Source: Clostridia bacterium (lineage in GTDB: Bacteria; Bacillota; Clostridia; Oscillospirales; Acutalibacteraceae). From it: a stretch of DNA of 64,000 bases. The stretch spans positions 124,001 to 188,000 of the forward strand of contig JAFTUG010000016.1 of the NCBI GenBank assembly GCA_017466365.1, in the 5' to 3' direction. A model generated the notes under the pieces. It was not told the DNA's origin and ran no database searches. It was given only the letters and a program-made list of their open reading frames with translations. The position numbers and the translations under genes were made by a program. Of the stretch, positions 60,354 to 64,000 are shown in pieces. Numbering within the stretch: position 1 is the first letter of the stretch; each line of letters starts with the position of its first letter.

Positions 60354-61364
60354 ATGAATTCTTTCAAAAAAATAGCCGCCGTTATTTCCGTGTTTTCAAT
60401 GCTTTTTGCTTTCGCATCATGCGGAGATAAATCACCTGAAGTAACTACAACCGCAGCAACGGAAACTACAATAAGTGCGGTTACGGAGCAGACTGATGCA
60501 CCGTCAATCGAGGTAACAACCGCTGCCGTTGAAACAACGGAGGAAACAACAACCGAGGCGGTAACAACACAAGCAACAACGGCTGAAACCACAACAGAAA
60601 AGCCTACTACGACAACCACAACGGCAAAGCCGACTACCACAAAGAAACCGACTACAACCAAGAAGCCGACTACAACCAAGAAGCCGACCACAAAGAAGGC
60701 AACAACCACCAAAAAGCCGACTACTACCAAGAAAAAGGTGACTGCGCCGACTAAAAAGGAAGATATCGTTAAGCTTTATAATACAGCTGCGGCAACGGCG
60801 GCAAGTGCAAAGCCGGGTTACAAAAAATCCACCGATACTGTATTGAGCAATCTCAATATGGGCGCACTTGCAAAAATCGCAGCCGTCAGGGATGCAGTGG
60901 GTGATTTTCTCGGTGAGGGCAGCACATCCGAAACAGTTAAAAAAGGCAACTTTGACGGAAAATCACTTGTTAAGAGCTCTCTTAAGGCTTCCGATGTTAC
61001 AGCTGCAACCTGTAAGCTTTCAAGTGACGGCAAGTATTACGAGGTAACAATTACCGTTAAAAACGAAACCAATCCGCTCAAGGGAAGCAGTGCCCTCGGT
61101 AGATTTACAAAGGATTATAAAGATATCAACGAAATAAAGTCAGGTCTTGCCGATGCAGGTGCAAGTGTAGGCTCGCTTACAGTCAAAACAACAAAGGTGA
61201 CAATTACGGCGAAAATTAATGCGTCAAACAACCGTTTTGTTTCTCTCACTCATAACATAAAAATGGCGGCAACCCTCAATGATGTAAAGTATTCAATCGC
61301 AAAGGTTAAGACTGCAACCGCCGACCTTGAAACAACGGTAAAATATTCAGAATTCAAGTATTGA
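60354..61364 (+). CDS. Thr-rich low-complexity lipoprotein
   Basis: A 336-residue lipoprotein: signal peptide with lipobox AFASC (Cys 23). Residues about 30-140 are Thr/Glu then Thr/Lys/Pro rich, with tandem KPTTTK units (about five copies), a likely wall-spanning linker. The C-terminal domain (about 145-336) with KLYNTAAATAASAKPGYKKST and a long strand-rich part matches no family I can name. It is expressed from its own promoter and ends at a strong terminator. Confidence 0.8.
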   Translation: MNSFKKIAAVISVFSMLFAFASCGDKSPEVTTTAATETTISAVTEQTDAPSIEVTTAAVETTEETTTEAVTTQATTAETTTEKPTTTTTTAKPTTTKKPTTTKKPTTTKKPTTKKATTTKKPTTTKKKVTAPTKKEDIVKLYNTAAATAASAKPGYKKSTDTVLSNLNMGALAKIAAVRDAVGDFLGEGSTSETVKKGNFDGKSLVKSSLKASDVTAATCKLSSDGKYYEVTITVKNETNPLKGSSALGRFTKDYKDINEIKSGLADAGASVGSLTVKTTKVTITAKINASNNRFVSLTHNIKMAATLNDVKYSIAKVKTATADLETTVKYSEFKY

Positions 61365-61378
61365 TAAACACAAAGAAA

Positions 61379-61408
61379 CGGGGCTGCTTTTTTACAGCCC
61401 CGTTTTTG
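61379..61408 (+). terminator. rho-independent terminator
   Basis: CGGGGCTG-ctttttta-CAGCCCCG followed by TTTTTG. Confidence 0.92.
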
Positions 61409-61417
61409 TATCCTGCT

Positions 61418-62221
61418 TTACAGTTGAGTTTTTATACCTATAAAATATTCCATTTCGGCATTGTTGGTTTCTGCATATACCCAATATTTGCCGGGCAGAA
61501 TATTGGTTTTCTGATAGTGTCTTGCTTCGCCGGTGTAGGTCAGAGTGGGATTTTTCAGCCTTTCTTCTGTCATTTCTTCGCCCTCGGGAACGAGCCAGAC
61601 TTTTACATAATCCTCGCCGCGTATGCCCATGCCGTTTTCCTGCTGAACATAGCATTCAAGGTTATAATTATCGTCTTCTCCTATATAAAAGAGTTCTTTT
61701 GCATCAACATTTCCTTTTGCTTCATTTATATATCGTGTTATTACAAGATCCCTGTCTTTGCCCGTTGTGAAATATAAATCAGGGTCGGCAATTCTTGATT
61801 TTTTCTCATCGGACGATCTGACGAAAATGACTCTGCTTATGCCGAGATCTTTTTCATTAAAAAGGCTCATTGTGCAATATGAAAGATACATTGAATAGGT
61901 GTCCTTGGTTGTTTCAATAACATAAATGTATCTGTGGTAGCAATCGGTGCCGATGATGTTGCTGGATGTGAAAGACGGAGTTTCATGCTCAATTTCCGTC
62001 ACTTCGCCATCGATGCTGTTCATCATTTTTTCGATTCCGTTTTCAATGTCCGGATTTTCTTCGATAAGACTCTCGGAAAGCAAATCAACAAATGCATCGG
62101 CATCCTTCTCCACAATTGCCGTTTCGACCGGAGTTACATACTTATGTTCCTCATAAGCCTGAAAAATCGAAGTGAACGGCAGAAAAAGAAGCATGATATA
62201 TCCTATAATTGATACAAGCAT
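61418..62221 (-). CDS. exported protein of unknown function
   Basis: A 267-residue protein with an N-terminal membrane or signal segment (LVSIIGYIMLLFLPFTSIF). It continues with an acidic domain (EKDADAFVDLLSESLIEENPDIENGIEKMMNSIDG), the pattern of DUF5104-like lipoproteins, but without a lipobox. The C-terminal part ends in YTGEARHYQKTNILPGKYWVYAE, a beta-sandwich-like stretch. AAAGGGGG lies upstream. Confidence 0.62.
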   Translation of the reverse strand: MLVSIIGYIMLLFLPFTSIFQAYEEHKYVTPVETAIVEKDADAFVDLLSESLIEENPDIENGIEKMMNSIDGEVTEIEHETPSFTSSNIIGTDCYHRYIYVIETTKDTYSMYLSYCTMSLFNEKDLGISRVIFVRSSDEKKSRIADPDLYFTTGKDRDLVITRYINEAKGNVDAKELFYIGEDDNYNLECYVQQENGMGIRGEDYVKVWLVPEGEEMTEERLKNPTLTYTGEARHYQKTNILPGKYWVYAETNNAEMEYFIGIKTQL

Positions 62222-62378
62222 TTTTATCCCCCTTTGTTTTTGGTATTTTTATTATATCATATTTATGGAAAAAAGCAATCGCTTTAGGTTTACATGGGTG
62301 TAAACTCTGCTTTACATCAGCTTATATATTGTCTTATAACGCCATGCATGATATGCTTTTTGAACAGCGGTTTAAAAT

Positions 62379-62410
62379 AAAAAAAGCACCGACATTGTCG
62401 ATGCTTTTTA
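62379..62410 (-). terminator. terminator of tRNA-Gln
   Basis: On the minus strand, GCATCGAC-aat-GTCGGTGC followed by TTTTTTTATTTT, seven bases after the tRNA. Confidence 0.9.
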
Positions 62411-62411
62411 C

Positions 62412-62485
62412 TGGCTGGGGAATAGGGATTTGAACCCCAACAAACAGAGTCAGAGTCTGTCGTGCTACCGTTACACTATTCCCCA
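62412..62485 (-). tRNA. tRNA-Gln (CTG)
   Basis: A 74-base cloverleaf on the minus strand: TGGGGAAT/ATTCCCCA acceptor, anticodon stem ACAGA/TCTGT with loop CTCTGAC (anticodon CTG), T-arm GGGGTTCAAATCCC, discriminator G and encoded CCA. Confidence 0.96.
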
Positions 62486-62667
62486 ATGTAACTCGCAACT
62501 GGGCTACGGATATATATTATACACAACAAAACGGAAAAGTCAACACTTTTTTTGAGAAAATTTTAATTTTTTTGAGATTTTTTCTTTGGCTTATTTTGCA
62601 TTTTTCCTATTGTAAAAACCGCAGTCATATATTAGAATATATCCGAGGAAATTTTCGGAGGAATTTG

Positions 62668-63804
62668 ATGAAAAATTTTATCAAAAAACTTTTGAGTGCC
62701 CGCAACAGACGGAAAATTTTGAGATTTCTTAATAAAATATGGCGTGCCTTTTGCTCGGTTCTGCCTCTTCGCAATGTTGTGCTTTTTTATTCCGTAAGGG
62801 CTGACGGCAGGCTGCTTGAAAACGCAAAGGCGGTTTATGATGCTCTTGATGCAAAGAAAATAATTTTTGCTCATAAGCTTCCGCATTCGGTTAAAATAAA
62901 GCCTCTTGCTTATTTTTATCTTATGACGAGCAGGGTTATTGTGACCGATGACTATGTCAGATACATGAGGGTTATAAAGCTCCGTGAGGGTCAAAAGCTC
63001 ATGCAGATATGGCATGCCTGCGGTGCGTTTAAAAAATTCGGGCTTGATGTGCCCTCGCAGCTTACTCCCGAGGAGGAAAAAGCAACCCATTCGCAGTATT
63101 CCGCAGTTGCCGTAACGGCTGAAAAATGCCGTGAGAGCTATGCGGGAGCTTTCGGAATAAGCAAGGAGGTTTGTCTGCCTCTCGGTCTGCCGAGAACGGA
63201 CAGTCTCATTAAATCTGCGCCCGAAATGTGTAAAAGCATATTTGAAAAATATCCCGATTTAAAGAATAAAAAAATCTATCTTTACTGCCCGACCTTCAGG
63301 GAGGAAAACGGTAAAAAGGTTGAATATAACCCCGAAATCAACTGGTCTGAATTAAGCAAATCCATGCAGAGCGACGAGGTGTTTATCATCCGCCGCCATC
63401 CGCTCATGGACTATCGCTTTGAAAACGGCGAATATCCGAATATTCTTGATTTATCGGGAGATTCTACCCTTGCGTTAACTGCGGCAAGCAAGATTATTAT
63501 AACCGATTATTCTTCGGTTATTTATGATGCTGCGCTGCTTTCCGTGCCCTCGGTTTTCTATTGCCCCGATTATAAAAAGTACGAAAGAGGATTTTATCTT
63601 GATTTCCCCGATGATTTACCCGGAGAAATGGTAACTGACGGCTCGCACTTGCTTGACTACATACGAAGAACCGCTGAAAATCCCCCCGCCGATAAAATCG
63701 AAAGGTTCAAAAATGAACAGCTTTCTGCCTGTGACGGCAAATCAACGCAAAGAGTTGTTGAGCTTATTGAAAAATGGCTGAAATTGCCTATGAGCTTTAT
63801 CTGA
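62668..63804 (+). CDS. CDP-glycerol/ribitol phosphotransferase family (TagB/TagF-like)
   Basis: A 378-residue paralogue of the gene at 14081. Marks are MQIWHACGAFKKFGLD, CLPLGLPRTDSL, IYLYCPTFREENGKK, FIIRRHPLMD and IITDYSSVIYDAALLSVPSVFYCPDYKKYERGFY. Likely transfers polyol-phosphate units to a lipid-linked wall polymer at the membrane. Start at 62668 after CGGAGGAATTTG; the longer frame lies in AT-rich noncoding DNA. Confidence 0.9.
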   Translation: MKNFIKKLLSARNRRKILRFLNKIWRAFCSVLPLRNVVLFYSVRADGRLLENAKAVYDALDAKKIIFAHKLPHSVKIKPLAYFYLMTSRVIVTDDYVRYMRVIKLREGQKLMQIWHACGAFKKFGLDVPSQLTPEEEKATHSQYSAVAVTAEKCRESYAGAFGISKEVCLPLGLPRTDSLIKSAPEMCKSIFEKYPDLKNKKIYLYCPTFREENGKKVEYNPEINWSELSKSMQSDEVFIIRRHPLMDYRFENGEYPNILDLSGDSTLALTAASKIIITDYSSVIYDAALLSVPSVFYCPDYKKYERGFYLDFPDDLPGEMVTDGSHLLDYIRRTAENPPADKIERFKNEQLSACDGKSTQRVVELIEKWLKLPMSFI

Positions 63805-63887
63805 AATATCATTCCGAAACCTGAAAAAGTCAGGATATAACTGACATATCACAATATGCACTCGATGTGTTGAAAAAGGAGTAAAAT

Positions 63888-64000
63888 ATGGGCATATTAA
63901 GGTGGATAAGACAGAAAAAATACTATAAACGCACACCCGTTCTTGAAACCGAACGGCTGATTTTAAGACCGATAACTCCCGAAGATGCCGAAGCGGCATT
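63888..64000 (+). CDS. GNAT-family acetyltransferase, 3' end outside window
   Basis: Starts at ATG 63888 after AAAAGGAG. The visible residues include TPVLETERLILRPITPEDAE, the typical first strand of RimJ/RimL-type N-acetyltransferases. The substrate cannot be told from 37 residues. Confidence 0.75.
   Translation, partial: MGILRWIRQKKYYKRTPVLETERLILRPITPEDAEAA

Noticed and set aside
60350-60730. Val-rich open frame opposite the Thr-rich lipoprotein
   Set aside because: A mirror image of the ACC/ACA repeat codons of the true gene.

Overview
The window looks like chromosomal DNA from an uncultured, spore-forming member of the Clostridia, most like Oscillospiraceae/Ruminococcaceae. The evidence is moderate GC, strong AGGAGG-type ribosome binding sites, sigma-A promoters (TTGACA / TATAAT), a SpoIIP homologue, a QueT-type transporter, CDP-ribitol and teichoic-acid-type genes, and dispersed repeats of kinds I associate with gut Clostridia. 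No genus can be assigned from sequence alone. Most of the window is housekeeping chromosome; one 7.4 kb segment is a mobile element.

Layout. 1-7.7 kb: the 3' part of ileS, a secreted leucine-rich-repeat protein, four small XRE-type regulators, the transporter queT behind a structured leader that may be a preQ1 riboswitch, and a HAD phosphatase. 7.7-11.4 kb (minus): coiled-coil protein, coaD, rsmD, uvrC. 11.6-13.9 kb (plus): an exported beta-helix protein, then rpsF-ssb-rpsR. 14.1-23.9 kb (minus): greA, lysS (with an extra C-terminal tRNA-binding domain) and a cell-surface polymer run: two glycosyltransferases, an ABC exporter (TagG/TagH type), CDP-ribitol synthesis (TarI/TarJ type), another glycosyltransferase and a TagB/TagF-type polymerase. 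24-30.7 kb: a conserved unknown, an RsuA-type pseudouridine synthase, gap, rlmH, an M23 peptidase, walJ and murA.

31.3-36.9 kb (plus) is a cell-wall remodelling operon: a CdaR/PucR-type regulator, ftsE, ftsX, a coiled-coil M23 hydrolase of the EnvC/PcsB kind, and an S41 peptidase homologue whose catalytic Ser and Lys appear to be lost. Divergent from its end is an S24-type repressor facing a sigma-region-4/XRE hybrid gene. The hybrid's promoter carries a near-perfect Gram-positive SOS box and a 15-bp repeat.

38.56-45.97 kb is an integrated element in the 3' end of tRNA-Val(GAC), bounded by a 14-bp direct repeat. All of its genes lie on the minus strand: a Mor-like regulator, small zinc-finger and membrane proteins, a DUF1643 protein, a DUF927-like helicase/ATPase, three unknowns and a large serine recombinase. 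No capsid, terminase, relaxase or conjugation gene is visible, so it resembles a plasmid-like or satellite element and is the best candidate here for an undescribed system.

46-48 kb: an ECF sigma factor, a membrane anti-sigma-like DUF4367 protein and a small exported Cys-rich protein. 48-64 kb: a DUF362 protein, a repeat-rich gap, a glycerophosphodiesterase, a FAD oxidoreductase with two large membrane proteins, spoIIP, an MltG lipoprotein, a secreted LCAT-like hydrolase, a Thr-rich lipoprotein, tRNA-Gln(CTG), a second teichoic-acid-type transferase and the start of a GNAT acetyltransferase.
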